Assembly: GCF_003353015.1 (NCBI RefSeq)
Contig: NZ_QREM01000008.1
Location: 498,287 to 530,450, forward strand
DNA from: Xanthomonas arboricola
GTDB taxonomy: Bacteria > Pseudomonadota > Gammaproteobacteria > Xanthomonadales > Xanthomonadaceae
Length of the DNA: 32,164 nt
Reading direction: 5' to 3'
Shown here: in pieces, positions 1 through 10,197 of the stretch
How positions within the stretch are numbered: the stretch's first letter is position 1
Layout of the letters: every line of letters begins with the position of its first letter
Translations under genes and position numbers: made by a program
The notes under the pieces: generated by a model
Database searches by the model: none
Seen by the model: the letters and a program-made list of their open reading frames with translations, nothing else
Told to the model about the DNA's origin: nothing

Positions 1-33
1 AAAAAAAAGCCCCCGGCATGACGCCGAGGGCTC
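1..33 (-). terminator. Rho-independent terminator after the distal tRNA-Asp
   Basis: Read on the minus strand, AGCCCTCGGC and GCCGGGGGCT form a 10-bp stem with one G-U pair around a 5-base loop, followed by eight T. It lies just past the CCA end of the last tRNA-Asp and should end the hupB/tRNA transcript. Confidence 0.85.
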
Positions 34-40
34 GTAGAAC

Positions 41-117
41 TGGCGGAGCGGACGGGACTCGAACCCGCGACCTCCGGCGTGACAGGCCAGCATTCTAACC
101 AGCTGAACTACCGCTCC
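41..117 (-). tRNA. tRNA-Asp (anticodon GTC), distal copy
   Basis: A 77-base cloverleaf on the minus strand starts GGAGCGG and ends with an encoded CCA. The anticodon arm reads CCTGTCACG, giving GTC, which decodes GAC/GAT as aspartate. The T-arm GGTTCGAGTCC is intact. It is base-for-base the same as the copy at 213-289 and is the last gene of a Val-Asp-Asp tRNA run behind hupB. Confidence 0.97.
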
Positions 118-177
118 GCTTTAAACTTGGACCTCTGCTTCTCCACCGTACCTGCGACACAGATATGGTGGAGAAAA

Positions 178-205
178 CGAAGCCCCCAATCGCTCAGGGG
201 CTTCG
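178..205 (-). terminator. Terminator-like hairpin between the two tRNA-Asp genes
   Basis: On the minus strand GAAGCCCC and GGGGCTTC form an 8-bp stem around a loop of about 10 bases, followed by GTTTTC. The T-run is short, so it may terminate only part of the transcription coming from the proximal tRNA-Asp. Confidence 0.6.
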
Positions 206-212
206 GTACAAC

Positions 213-289
213 TGGCGGAGCGGACGGGACTCGAACCCGCGACCTCCGGCGTGACAGGCCAGCATTCTAACCAGCTGAACTACCGCTCC
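213..289 (-). tRNA. tRNA-Asp (anticodon GTC), proximal copy
   Basis: A 77-base minus-strand tRNA with anticodon GTC and an encoded CCA, identical to the copy at 41-117. The identity extends only a few bases into the flanks, as expected for tandem tRNA genes kept alike by gene conversion. It sits 28 bases downstream of tRNA-Val in the same direction. Confidence 0.97.
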
Positions 290-317
290 GCGCTTGAAAC
301 ATTTGCCTGGTGCTTAA

Positions 318-392
318 TGGTGGGTGCTGAGGGTTTCGAACCCCCGACCCTCTCCGTGTAAGGGAGACGCTCTACCGCTGAGCTAAGCACCC
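318..392 (-). tRNA. tRNA-Val (anticodon TAC)
   Basis: A 75-base minus-strand tRNA starts GGGTGCT and ends AGCACCCACCA. The anticodon loop CTTACAC gives TAC, which decodes GTA/GTG-type valine codons. CCA is encoded. Its 5' end lies only 11 bases after the hupB stop codon, leaving no room for its own promoter, so it is probably cut out of a hupB-tRNA transcript. Confidence 0.96.
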
Positions 393-403
393 TAGCGAGT
401 CGA

Positions 404-676
404 TTAGTTTACTGCATCCTTCAGGGCTTTGCCAGCCTTGAATGCAGGATTCTTCGAAGCAGCGATCTTGATGCTGTCGCCGGTCTTCGGATTGCGGCCG
501 GTACGCTCAGCGCGCGCGCGGACCTGGAAGGTGCCGAAGCCAACGAGGGTGACGGCATCGCCCTTCTTCAGCGCCTTGGTGATTTCGCTCACAACCGCGT
601 CAACAGCACGGCCAGCTTCAGCCTTGGAGATGTCAGCGGCAGCGGCAACGCCATCGATCAATTCGGTTTTATTCAT
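404..676 (-). CDS. hupB: DNA-binding protein HU-beta
   Basis: A 90-residue nucleoid protein that bends and compacts DNA as a dimer. The sequence starts [11 protein letters not shown]. It carries the HU/IHF signature with [18 protein letters not shown] near residues 46-63, the beta-arm that inserts into the DNA minor groove, and ends in the usual [13 protein letters not shown]. The ATG at 676 was chosen because the family starts here and GGGAG lies 8 bases upstream; a longer reading frame to 802 has no homologous sequence. It is downstream of lon, as in many Proteobacteria, but has its own promoter candidate at 802-830. The stop is followed after 11 bases by tRNA-Val. HU-beta is preferred to HU-alpha from the neighbourhood with lon. 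Confidence 0.95.
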   Translation of the reverse strand: MNKTELIDGVAAAADISKAEAGRAVDAVVSEITKALKKGDAVTLVGFGTFQVRARAERTGRNPKTGDSIKIAASKNPAFKAGKALKDAVN

Positions 677-801
677 TCTTGAAACTCCCTTTGCGGCAGA
701 TGCCGCGGAATCGACAATCGGCGCTCTTGCCGTTGGCGAAGAACCCGACACAAGTGGTATCGCGTGACGCATCACAATTTGCCGCGCCCACGAGTCGTGC
801 A

Positions 802-830
802 TTTATACCAGCGCCCCCAACCGCACGCAA
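802..830 (-). promoter_or_regulatory. Candidate sigma70-type promoter of hupB (and tRNAs)
   Basis: On the minus strand TTGCGT (825-830) and TATAAA (802-807) are separated by exactly 17 bases, about 125 bases upstream of the hupB start. It lies just past the lon 3' hairpin, so hupB can be transcribed independently of lon. Confidence 0.6.
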
Positions 831-861
831 GCCAAAACCCAATAACGACGCGGGTTTTGGC
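831..861 (-). terminator. Hairpin downstream of lon
   Basis: GCCAAAACCC (831-840) and GGGTTTTGGC (852-861) are a perfect 10-bp inverted repeat with an 11-base loop, 30 bases past the lon stop. The T-run on the minus strand is poor, so it may be a weak terminator or a 3' stabilising structure. Its promoter-proximal arm sits next to the hupB -35 element. Confidence 0.5.
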
Positions 862-890
862 TTGTTTTGCCTGGGTTTAGACAAGCGATT

Positions 891-3362
<2,472 letters not shown>

Positions 3363-3396
3363 GGGGCGCTCCGCAGGAATGGGGATTTTGGGGCGT

Positions 3397-3432
3397 AAAA
3401 AAAGCCGATGGCCCCGTTATGGGGCCATCGGC
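3397..3432 (-). terminator. Strong Rho-independent terminator of clpX
   Basis: On the minus strand GCCGATGGCCCC and GGGGCCATCGGC form a perfect 12-bp stem with a 5-base loop followed by seven T. It lies between the clpX stop and the lon start and should block most read-through. Confidence 0.92.
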
Positions 3433-3445
3433 GAGGTGTTGCAAG
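3417..3445 (-). promoter_or_regulatory. Candidate sigma32 (RpoH) promoter of lon, embedded in the clpX terminator
   Basis: On the minus strand CTTGCAA (3439-3445) and CCCCATAA (3417-3424) are separated by 14 bases. They closely match the heat-shock consensus CTTGAAA / CCCCATNT (13-17 base spacing). The -10 lies across the loop edge of the clpX terminator hairpin. Transcription would start inside the descending arm of the stem, about 45 bases before the lon ATG. lon is a classical heat-shock gene in enterobacteria; the assignment here is inferred from the motif alone. Confidence 0.6.
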
Positions 3446-3507
3446 TAGCGTTCGGAAACCCTTTATCCGCGAGCGAGGCCGGAGCCCGGCGAAGCGGCCC
3501 CAGGGGG

Positions 3508-4794
3508 TCAATCGCCGGACGCTGCCTTGGCCGGAGCCGGTTGCGCCTGGTAGATCAGGTACGGCTCGGACTTGTGCTCGATCACCGACTCGTCCACCAC
3601 CACCTTGCTGACATTTTCCTGCGAGGGAAGCTCGTACATCGTGTCCAGCAGCACCGATTCGACGATGGTGCGCAGACCACGCGCGCCGGTCTTGCGCTTG
3701 AGCGCCTTCTTGGCGATCGCCGACAGGGCGTCCGGGCGGAACTCCAGTTCCACGCCTTCCATGTCGAACAGCTTCTTGAACTGCTTGGTGATGGCGTTCT
3801 TCGGCTCGGTCAGGATCTTGATCAGTGCCGGCTCGTCCAGCTCCTCGAGCGTGGCAACCACCGGCAGGCGACCGACGAACTCGGGAATCAGGCCGAACTT
3901 GATCAGATCTTCCGGCTCGACCTCGGCCAGGATCTTGCCCACTTCCTGCTTGCGTTCGCTGCTCTTGACCTTGGCACCGAAGCCAATGCCGCCGGCATCG
4001 TTGGAGCGCTGCTGGATCACCTTGTCCAGCCCGGCGAATGCACCGCCGCAGATGAACAGGATGTTCTTGGTGTCGACCTGCAGGAATTCCTGCTGCGGAT
4101 GCTTGCGGCCGCCCTGCGGCGGTACCGAGGCCACCGTGCCTTCGATCAGCTTCAACAGCGCCTGCTGCACGCCTTCGCCGGACACGTCGCGGGTGATCGA
4201 CGGGTTTTCGCTCTTGCGCGAGATCTTGTCGATTTCATCGATGTAGACGATGCCCTGCTGGGCCTTTTCGACATCGTAATCGCACTTCTGCAGCAGCTTC
4301 TGGATGATGTTTTCCACGTCCTCGCCGACATAGCCGGCTTCGGTCAGCGTGGTGGCATCGGCGATCGTGAACGGCACATTGAGCAGGCGCGCCAGCGTTT
4401 CGGCCAGCAGCGTCTTGCCCGAGCCGGTCGGACCGACCAGCAGGATGTTGGATTTCGCCAGCTCGACGTCATCGTTCTTGCTGCGGCTCTCGATACGCTT
4501 GTAGTGGTTGTACACCGCCACGGCGAGCGTGCGCTTGGCGCGCAACTGCCCGATCACGTATTGATCCAGCACCTCGAGAATCTCGCGCGGCTTGGGCAGG
4601 CTGGAACGGGCCGACTGCGCCTTCTCTTCGAGTTCCTCGCGGATGATGTCGTTGCACAGCTCAACGCACTCATCGCAGATGAATACGCTGGGACCGGCAA
4701 TCAGCTTGCGGACTTCATGCTGACTCTTACCGCAGAACGAGCAGTAGAGAATCTTGTTGCTGTCGCCGGAACGACCTTGGCGGTCTTCGCTCAT
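3508..4794 (-). CDS. clpX: ATP-dependent Clp protease ATP-binding subunit ClpX
   Basis: A 428-residue AAA+ unfoldase that recognises tagged proteins, unfolds them and threads them into ClpP. The N-terminal zinc-binding domain has all four cysteines, C18, C21, C40 and C43. Walker A GPTGSGKT ends at K127-T128, Walker B is VYIDEID, and the pore loop GYVGED and the RKH loop ([10 protein letters not shown]) are present. The length is normal for the family. The ATG at 4794 places the zinc domain correctly. It follows clpP in the same direction with a 125-bp gap containing a hairpin, and is closed by the terminator at 3397-3432. It probably forms the ClpXP machine with the neighbouring clpP product. 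Confidence 0.98.
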   Translation of the reverse strand: MSEDRQGRSGDSNKILYCSFCGKSQHEVRKLIAGPSVFICDECVELCNDIIREELEEKAQSARSSLPKPREILEVLDQYVIGQLRAKRTLAVAVYNHYKRIESRSKNDDVELAKSNILLVGPTGSGKTLLAETLARLLNVPFTIADATTLTEAGYVGEDVENIIQKLLQKCDYDVEKAQQGIVYIDEIDKISRKSENPSITRDVSGEGVQQALLKLIEGTVASVPPQGGRKHPQQEFLQVDTKNILFICGGAFAGLDKVIQQRSNDAGGIGFGAKVKSSERKQEVGKILAEVEPEDLIKFGLIPEFVGRLPVVATLEELDEPALIKILTEPKNAITKQFKKLFDMEGVELEFRPDALSAIAKKALKRKTGARGLRTIVESVLLDTMYELPSQENVSKVVVDESVIEHKSEPYLIYQAQPAPAKAASGD

Positions 4795-4851
4795 GCTTCT
4801 GTTACCCAGTTACCCCACCCGATGCACGGGGGTTCGATTTCGAGAATAGCA

Positions 4852-4886
4852 CAGGGTCGGGAGGACATCCGCCCTGCCCGACCCTG
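4852..4886. repeat. 10-bp perfect inverted repeat in the clpP-clpX gap
   Basis: CAGGGTCGGG (4852-4861) and CCCGACCCTG (4877-4886) can form a GC-rich hairpin with a 15-base loop. On the minus strand no T-run follows it, so it may stabilise or attenuate the clpP-clpX message rather than end it. On the plus strand it is followed by CCGGTTTTT. Confidence 0.55.
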
Positions 4887-4919
4887 CCGGTTTTTCCTGC
4901 AATTTCAGCAATCTGGCGA

Positions 4920-5546
4920 TCAAGACGGCTGGATCGACTCTTCCGGACGGCGTTCCAGCACCTGGTCGACCAGGCCATAGGCCTGCGCATCGACCGCGCT
5001 CTTGAAGTTGTCGCGCTCGGTATCGCGCGCAATGGTCTCCAGCGACTGCCCGGTGTGCTTGGCCAGGATCTCGTTCAGACGCGAACGCAAGGTCAGGATC
5101 TCGCGCGCATGGATGTCGATATCGGTGGCCTGGCCCTGGAAACCACCCAGCGGCTGGTGGATCATCACGCGCGAGTTCGGCAGCGCATAGCGCTTGCCGG
5201 CCGCGCCCGATGCCAGCAACAGCGCGCCCATCGAGGCGGCCTGGCCGACGCAGATGGTGCTCACGTCCGGCTTGATGTACTGCATGGTGTCGTAGATCGC
5301 CATGCCGGCGGTGACCACGCCGCCAGGCGAGTTGATGTAGATGCTGATGTCCTTTTCCGGGTTGTCCGCTTCCAGGAACAGCAGCTGGGCCACGATCACG
5401 TTGGCCATGTGGTCGTCGATGGGACCGACCAGGAAGATCAGACGCTCCTTCAGCAGACGCGAGTAGATGTCATACGCACGCTCGCCGCGGCTGGTCTGTT
5501 CGACCACCATCGGCACCAGGTTCAGGGCTTTGGTCACAATGCTCAT
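4920..5546 (-). CDS. clpP: ATP-dependent Clp protease proteolytic subunit ClpP
   Basis: A 208-residue serine peptidase that forms the double-ring degradation chamber served by ClpX. The catalytic triad is complete: S105 in [12 protein letters not shown]130 in MIHQPLGGF, and D179 in DTERDNF. A short N-terminal propeptide precedes the conserved [20 protein letters not shown] stretch, consistent with self-processing. The ATG at 5546 has AGGAAG 6 bases upstream. It lies 92 bp after tig and upstream of clpX, the standard tig-clpP-clpX order, so the three proteins can be made together. Confidence 0.98.
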
Positions 5547-5638
5547 CGGTCTTCCTGTTGTGGCAGCGGCCTGTGCCGATGCCCGTGTTCGATATCCACA
5601 CCCTGACGACGGCAGGGCGCGGTTCTCTTGCTACCGCC

Positions 5639-6931
5639 TCAGACCCGGATGGCGTCCTGGAACGACAGCGACTGCTCGGTGTGCTGGGCGCGCTCGGCGA
5701 TCCAGTCGATCACCTGCTCTTCCATGACACGGCTCTGCAGTCCCCCCATCAGTTGGGGGTCGTTGCGGTACATCTCAATGACCTGTTCGGGCTCTTCGTA
5801 GGTCGAGGCGATCAGACGCAGCGTTTCGCTGACGCGCTTGGATTCCAGACGCAGTTCATTGCGACGGGCCACCTCGCCCACCAGCAGACCGACCAGCACG
5901 CGCTTGGCGGCCGCGTCCATGAAGCCCTGGTGCGCGTCGTCCGGCACCTGGCCCGGATCGCGCCCGCTGCGGCGGACCTGCTCGACTTGCTGTGCCAGCA
6001 TCGAACGCGCTTCGTTCTCGACCAGACGCGGCGGCATTTCCACGTGCGCATAGGCGGCGATCAGTTGCTCACCCACTTCGCGGCGCAGGCGATTCATCAG
6101 CGCGCCCTTGAGCTCGCGCTCCAAGTTGGTGCGGATGTCGGCGCGAAACTGCTCGGCATCGCCACTCTTCACGCCGAAGCTCTTGATGAACTCCTTGTCC
6201 ACCACCGGCAACACCGGCTCGGACACCTCGACCGCCTTGACGTGCACCTGCACGGTCTTGCCGGCCAGCTGCGGCACGCGCCATTCGGCCGGGAAGTCGA
6301 TGGTCAGGGTCTTGTCTTCGCCCTTGGCCAAGCCTTCCAGGCCCTTTTCGATCTGGTCGAACATCACGCCCGAGCCCAGCACGCTGCTGCCGGTCTCCAC
6401 GCCCTCGGCGGGCAGGCGCTCGTCGCCGGCCTGCGACCACGTCTCCAGCGCCACCAGGTCACCGACCTGCGCGCCGCGCTCGACCGGGTTCCAGGTGCGG
6501 CGCTGCAGACGCAGGTTCTCGATCATCTGGTCGATGTCGGCATCGGTCACCTCGGCGGTGTGACGCACCACCGACAGCTGGCTCACGTCGATGTCGCCGA
6601 AATCCGGCACCACTTCGAAGGTGGCGACGAAGTCGAAATCGCTCTCGCCCTGATCGATGCGCGGGTTGCCGGCCAGACGCAGCGAATGCTCGCGCACCGC
6701 CGAGTCGAAGGTCTCACGCAGCAGGCCTTCCATTGCCTCGGCACGCACCTGCTGACCGAAGCGCTGCTCGATGACCTTGGTGGGCACCTTGCCGGGGCGG
6801 AAACCCTTGATGCGCGTGGTCCGCGCAAGCTCGCGCAGGCGACCACCGACATGCGTCTCCAGGAGCTCCTGCGGCAGGGTGAAGGTCAGGCGGCGTTCCA
6901 GATTGCCGGTGGATTCGATCGATGCTTGCAT
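5639..6931 (-). CDS. tig: Trigger factor, ribosome-associated chaperone / prolyl isomerase
   Basis: A 430-residue chaperone that meets nascent chains at the ribosome exit tunnel. The N-terminal ribosome-binding domain contains the signature around GFRPGKVP (about residues 44-51; E. coli has GFRKGKVP). The central FKBP-type PPIase region is followed by the helical C-terminal arms. The start [10 protein letters not shown] at 6931 was chosen over a reading frame extending to 7162 because AGGAG stands 5 bases upstream and the family begins here; the extension runs into the tRNA-Leu gene. It is first in the tig-clpP-clpX cluster. The C terminus is normal length. Confidence 0.97.
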   Translation of the reverse strand: MQASIESTGNLERRLTFTLPQELLETHVGGRLRELARTTRIKGFRPGKVPTKVIEQRFGQQVRAEAMEGLLRETFDSAVREHSLRLAGNPRIDQGESDFDFVATFEVVPDFGDIDVSQLSVVRHTAEVTDADIDQMIENLRLQRRTWNPVERGAQVGDLVALETWSQAGDERLPAEGVETGSSVLGSGVMFDQIEKGLEGLAKGEDKTLTIDFPAEWRVPQLAGKTVQVHVKAVEVSEPVLPVVDKEFIKSFGVKSGDAEQFRADIRTNLERELKGALMNRLRREVGEQLIAAYAHVEMPPRLVENEARSMLAQQVEQVRRSGRDPGQVPDDAHQGFMDAAAKRVLVGLLVGEVARRNELRLESKRVSETLRLIASTYEEPEQVIEMYRNDPQLMGGLQSRVMEEQVIDWIAERAQHTEQSLSFQDAIRV

Positions 6932-7132
6932 GTTGACTCCTGCCACCGACTGCACAAGCGTCGGCACGAGATGGAAGATGCGGGTTGACGGATGGCGAGA
7001 AAGCCGCCGAGCCTTGTAGTTTCGCCGATAACGGCGGCCGCTGCCAGCGGAATACGCGTCAGCGCGGCGCGCAAGGCAGGGGCACCAGGGCGACGGCTGG
7101 AAGCGGCCGGACGACGCACGGCCGCACTGCAT

Positions 7133-7217
<85 letters not shown>

Positions 7218-7447
7218 GATGCTGCAGTTGCCGTGCCATTGTTGCAGGGATGCCAGGAAAGAAAAAGCATCACCGGAGCGATGGCACTGCCGGATGCTGC
7301 CGCGGCCGGTGCGCTGCGGGCCGGCCCGGGCAGCGCGACCAGGGCCGGCCCCAAATCCTGGATGGTGAAGATAAATACATTCATCATGTAGCGATGCACA
7401 CGCTCCCTGCGTGCGCTCCGCTAGCGCTGGGTAAAGCTGAGACTCGC

Positions 7448-7453
7448 TAAAAT
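7448..7453 (+). promoter_or_regulatory. Possible -10 element before the PAS kinase gene
   Basis: TAAAAT lies 32 bases before the ATG at 7485 in an AT-richer stretch. I see no convincing -35 hexamer at the right distance, so this is a weak call. Confidence 0.3.
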
Positions 7454-7484
7454 TCCGTTAACACCCGTGAGAGGCAGGCACCGC

Positions 7485-8780
7485 ATGAGAGATCGTTATC
7501 GGCAGATCGTGGCCCTGTCCCGCGACTGCATCAAGGAAATCGATCTCGACGGGCGGATCACCGCGATCAACGTCAATGGCCTGACCGAATTGGGTGCCAG
7601 CCACCAGGATCAGCTGATCGCGCGGCCGTGGCGCGAGCTGTGGCCAGCGGAAGCAGCCGAGCTGGTGGACGCGGCGATCGCCGGCTCCCGCGCCGGTTCG
7701 ATCCAGCAATTCGAGGCCGCCAGCGTGAATTTCGCCGGCGTGCGCCAGACCTGGCAGGTGGTTACCAGCCCGCTGTTCGACGCACTTGGCAACGTCGAAG
7801 CGATTCTCGCGGTGAGCAAGAACATCTCGGACCGCAGGGCGCTGGAGACCGCCTTCCACACGCTGGATTCCATGCTGAAGGCCGAGCGCGAGTTTTCCAC
7901 CGGCGCCTTGATGCTGGCGCGTGCGCGCGAAAATTCGTTGTCGACCGAGCTGCATACCCTGCGCGACCTGCGGGAGCGCATCGAAGGCGATCTGGACATT
8001 GCACGCGCCGCACAAGGCGCGGCCGAAAAGATCTCGGAGCAGGCACAGAAGGGCGAAGCGGTCGGCCAGTTGCTGGCAGGTGTCGTGCACGACTTGAACA
8101 ACGTGCTGCAAGCGGCGACATCGGCCATCGACCTGGTGGTACAGCGCGCCAAGATCGATGCACACGATGCCAAGCTATTAAGCGTGGCAGATGCGGCGCT
8201 TCAACATGGCTCGGTCATGGCGCAGCGTCTGGTCGGATTTTCGCGCCAGTATCCGTACAGCCCCGAATCGGTGGATCTGGCTGCATTAACCGAACACCTG
8301 AGCCCCCTGCTGGAACAGGCGATCGGCGCCGACCTGCAATTGCAGGTGCACACCCGCGACGGCGGATGCTGCGCCATGGTCGATCGCCACACGGTGGAAC
8401 GCGCGATCTTGAACCTGGTGATCAACTCCCGCGATGCCTGCCAAGGTGGCGACGTCATCCGCGTGGAGACGGGCGAGACCGTGGTCGCTGACGAACAGGC
8501 CAACCTGGCCAGGCCGGCCGGGCGCTACGTCACCATTGCCGTGGCCGACAACGGGCATGGCATGGATGCGCACGTGCAGGCGCACCTTTTCGAAGCGTAT
8601 TTCACCACCAAGGATGCCGACAAGGGCGCGGGCCTGGGACTGGCGCAGGTGTATAGCGCGGTCCGCCAGGCAGGTGGCTTTGTCGAAGTGACCTCGGCGC
8701 CCGGCCAGGGCGCGCGCTTTACGCTGGCATTTCCACGCATGCAGCAAGGCCCGGCGCCTGCGCCCACTGCATTGCCGTAA
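7485..8780 (+). CDS. Soluble PAS-domain sensor histidine kinase
   Basis: A 431-residue two-component sensor kinase without membrane segments or signal peptide, so it senses a cytoplasmic cue. Residues about 1-120 form a PAS fold (RDCIKEIDLDGRITAINVNG, ending with the PAS-terminal KNISDRRA). A helical linker of about 70 residues follows. The dimerisation domain carries the phospho-acceptor H202 in VVHDLNNVLQ. The ATPase domain has an N-box (NLVINSRDA), a G1 box (VADNGHGM) and a G2 box (GAGLGLAQ). No receiver domain is fused and no response regulator is adjacent, so it is an orphan; its partner cannot be named. The ATG at 7485 has AGGCAGG upstream. A GTG at 7467 is an alternative start adding six residues. 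Confidence 0.88.
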   Translation: MRDRYRQIVALSRDCIKEIDLDGRITAINVNGLTELGASHQDQLIARPWRELWPAEAAELVDAAIAGSRAGSIQQFEAASVNFAGVRQTWQVVTSPLFDALGNVEAILAVSKNISDRRALETAFHTLDSMLKAEREFSTGALMLARARENSLSTELHTLRDLRERIEGDLDIARAAQGAAEKISEQAQKGEAVGQLLAGVVHDLNNVLQAATSAIDLVVQRAKIDAHDAKLLSVADAALQHGSVMAQRLVGFSRQYPYSPESVDLAALTEHLSPLLEQAIGADLQLQVHTRDGGCCAMVDRHTVERAILNLVINSRDACQGGDVIRVETGETVVADEQANLARPAGRYVTIAVADNGHGMDAHVQAHLFEAYFTTKDADKGAGLGLAQVYSAVRQAGGFVEVTSAPGQGARFTLAFPRMQQGPAPAPTALP

Positions 8781-8913
8781 GGCGGCTGCGGCCGCCCTCG
8801 CCCGCAACCGCTTTGCGCATCGCATCGTTATCGCCGTCGGGCGTATCGAAAGCCCCGCCCGACGCGACAGGGAACGTCCTGCTGCGCTTAGTGAGGGCGC
8901 GTTCCCCGCCGGC

Positions 8914-9375
8914 CTATCCCCCGGCCCGGGGAGACACTGTCAGGCGCACCCATATCAACCAGACGATCGCCGCGCAGGCACTGCCTGCCGCCAGCCCGCA
9001 CTGCAGCAGCGTCAGCATCACCGCGCGATCGGACATCCACGACCAGCCACCGATGATCGCCAGCAGCAGCACCACCACCCCGGCCGAGAGCAGACCGCTC
9101 GACGCACCGATGCCGATGTGAACCAACGGGTTGGGCCGGCGCCCGCGGTACCGCCAGGCGCATGTGCGCGCACACAGCCATCCTGCGGCAGCGCAGGCAA
9201 TCACCGGAAGCACCAGCCCATACGACCAGGCGACGATCGACAGAGCGGCCTGCAGATCGAACCGGCTCCACCGCGCCAGGCCCAGCAGGCCACCCAGCGG
9301 CGGACCGACGATCGCGAAGACGCCGACCTGACCCAGGATCGAATGCCGCATCACTCCAGCCACATCAGCCCTCAT
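8914..9375 (-). CDS. Hypothetical integral membrane protein, four predicted helices
   Basis: A protein of about 153 residues that I do not recognise. It has four hydrophobic stretches long enough to span the membrane, around GQVGVFAIVGPPLGGLLGLA, SYGLVLPVIACAAAGWL, LLSAGVVVLLLAIIGGW and GLAAGSACAAIVWLIW, joined by short loops with arginines. The start is uncertain: ATG at 9375 or ATG at 9351 are both possible, and neither has a good ribosome site. An upstream extension of the frame has cysteine-rich, unlikely sequence and was left out. It faces the PAS kinase gene tail to tail, with 133 bases between. Confidence 0.6.
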   Translation of the reverse strand: MRADVAGVMRHSILGQVGVFAIVGPPLGGLLGLARWSRFDLQAALSIVAWSYGLVLPVIACAAAGWLCARTCAWRYRGRRPNPLVHIGIGASSGLLSAGVVVLLLAIIGGWSWMSDRAVMLTLLQCGLAAGSACAAIVWLIWVRLTVSPRAGG

Positions 9376-9546
9376 TCGCGCATGTTCATCCAGGCGGAGA
9401 CGGCCGTCAGTGGCGATTGCGCACCTGGCGCAGGCAACACAGCGCGCCGGGCCGGACGGGTCACTGCAGTTGCGCTGCCAGCAACGGAGACGACAACAAC
9501 GCTGCAGCCAATTCCCTGCGCCCTCTTCTTTCCGCAGCACAAAAAG

Positions 9547-9578
9547 AAAAGCACCTAGGCGGATGCCTAAGTGCTTTT
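9547..9578 (-). terminator. Terminator of the tRNA operon, possibly bidirectional
   Basis: AAAAGCACCTAGGC (9547-9560) and GCCTAAGTGCTTTT (9565-9578) pair over 14 bp with one G-U on the minus strand. On the minus strand TTTTCTTTTT follows, giving a good intrinsic terminator 3 bases after tRNA-Lys. On the plus strand a shorter T-rich run (TTTTGTTT) follows. Confidence 0.88.
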
Positions 9579-9581
9579 GTT

Positions 9582-9657
9582 TGGTGGGCCGTCAAGGATT
9601 CGAACCTTGGACCTATTGATTAAGAGTCAACTGCTCTACCAACTGAGCTAACGGCCC
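9582..9657 (-). tRNA. tRNA-Lys (anticodon CTT)
   Basis: A 76-base minus-strand tRNA starts GGGCCGTTAGCTC and ends with an encoded CCA. The anticodon loop CTCTTAA gives CTT, reading AAG. Apart from the anticodon it closely resembles E. coli tRNA-Lys. It is the last gene of the Pro-Arg-His-Lys operon. Confidence 0.96.
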
Positions 9658-9741
9658 TGAAACTGGTCGCACAGTGTATGTGCATTTTTGCTTCGTTGCA
9701 ACACCTCGCGATGCATCGGGTCCAACATGTCCTGCAATCAG

Positions 9742-9818
9742 TGGGGTGGCTGAGGGGACTCGAACCCCCGACATCTGGAATCACAATCCAGTACTCTAAC
9801 CAGCTGAGCTACAGCCAC
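9742..9818 (-). tRNA. tRNA-His (anticodon GTG)
   Basis: A 77-base minus-strand tRNA with anticodon loop TTGTGAT (GTG). The base before position 1 (9819) is a G that can pair with the C at the discriminator position, the extra G-1:C73 pair required for histidine tRNAs. CCA is encoded. Third gene of the operon. Confidence 0.96.
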
Positions 9819-9849
9819 CACTGAAACCTACTTCCTACCGCACCGCCGA

Positions 9850-9926
9850 TGGCGCGCCCGACAGGACTCGAACCTGTAACCGCCGGCTTAGAAGGCCGGT
9901 GCTCTATCCGGTTGAGCTACGGGCGC
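9850..9926 (-). tRNA. tRNA-Arg (anticodon TCT)
   Basis: A 77-base minus-strand tRNA starts GCGCCCGTAGCTC and ends CGGGCGCGCCA. The anticodon loop CTTCTAA gives TCT, reading the AGA codon, which is rare in this GC-rich genome. CCA is encoded. Second gene of the operon. Confidence 0.96.
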
Positions 9927-9968
9927 CCGGACCGAACTTCGCATTCCCACGCCGTCAAGAGCTCGGAA

Positions 9969-10045
9969 TGGTCGGGGTAGAGGGATTCGAACCCCCGACA
10001 TCCTGCTCCCAAAGCAGGCGCGCTACCAGACTGCGCTATACCCCG
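9969..10045 (-). tRNA. tRNA-Pro (anticodon TGG)
   Basis: A 77-base minus-strand tRNA starts CGGGGTATAGCGCAG and ends CTACCCCGACCA. The anticodon loop TTTGGGA gives TGG, reading CCA and related proline codons. It is the first gene of the Pro-Arg-His-Lys operon, a set similar to the argX-hisR-leuT-proM operon of enterobacteria. Confidence 0.96.
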
Positions 10046-10083
10046 GCGGGACCTTTCAATCCCGAAGGGTGGAAAGGTCGGCT

Positions 10084-10112
10084 ATTTTGGGAATGATTGG
10101 CCTTGCTGTCAA
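10084..10112 (-). promoter_or_regulatory. Strong sigma70-type promoter of the tRNA-Pro-Arg-His-Lys operon
   Basis: On the minus strand a perfect -35 TTGACA (10107-10112) and a -10 CAAAAT (10084-10089) are separated by exactly 17 bases, about 38 bases upstream of tRNA-Pro. A GC-rich stretch (GCCGACC) follows the -10, like the discriminator of growth-rate-controlled stable RNA promoters. Confidence 0.85.
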
Positions 10113-10197
10113 TCACTCTGTGTAAATCGGGCGATCCGGTATCCTCGCACCATCGCCCGCCAAGTCGGCAGGCACCTACATTTCATGGAGAACACGC

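Noticed and set aside
79..270. Plus-strand open frame across the tRNA-Asp genes
   Set aside because: It is made of reverse-complement tRNA sequence.
7223..7238. Sigma54-like TGGCAC-N5-CTGCA element upstream of tRNA-Leu on the minus strand
   Set aside because: GG and GC are correctly spaced, but the start site would fall inside the mature tRNA, and tRNA genes are not expected to use sigma54.
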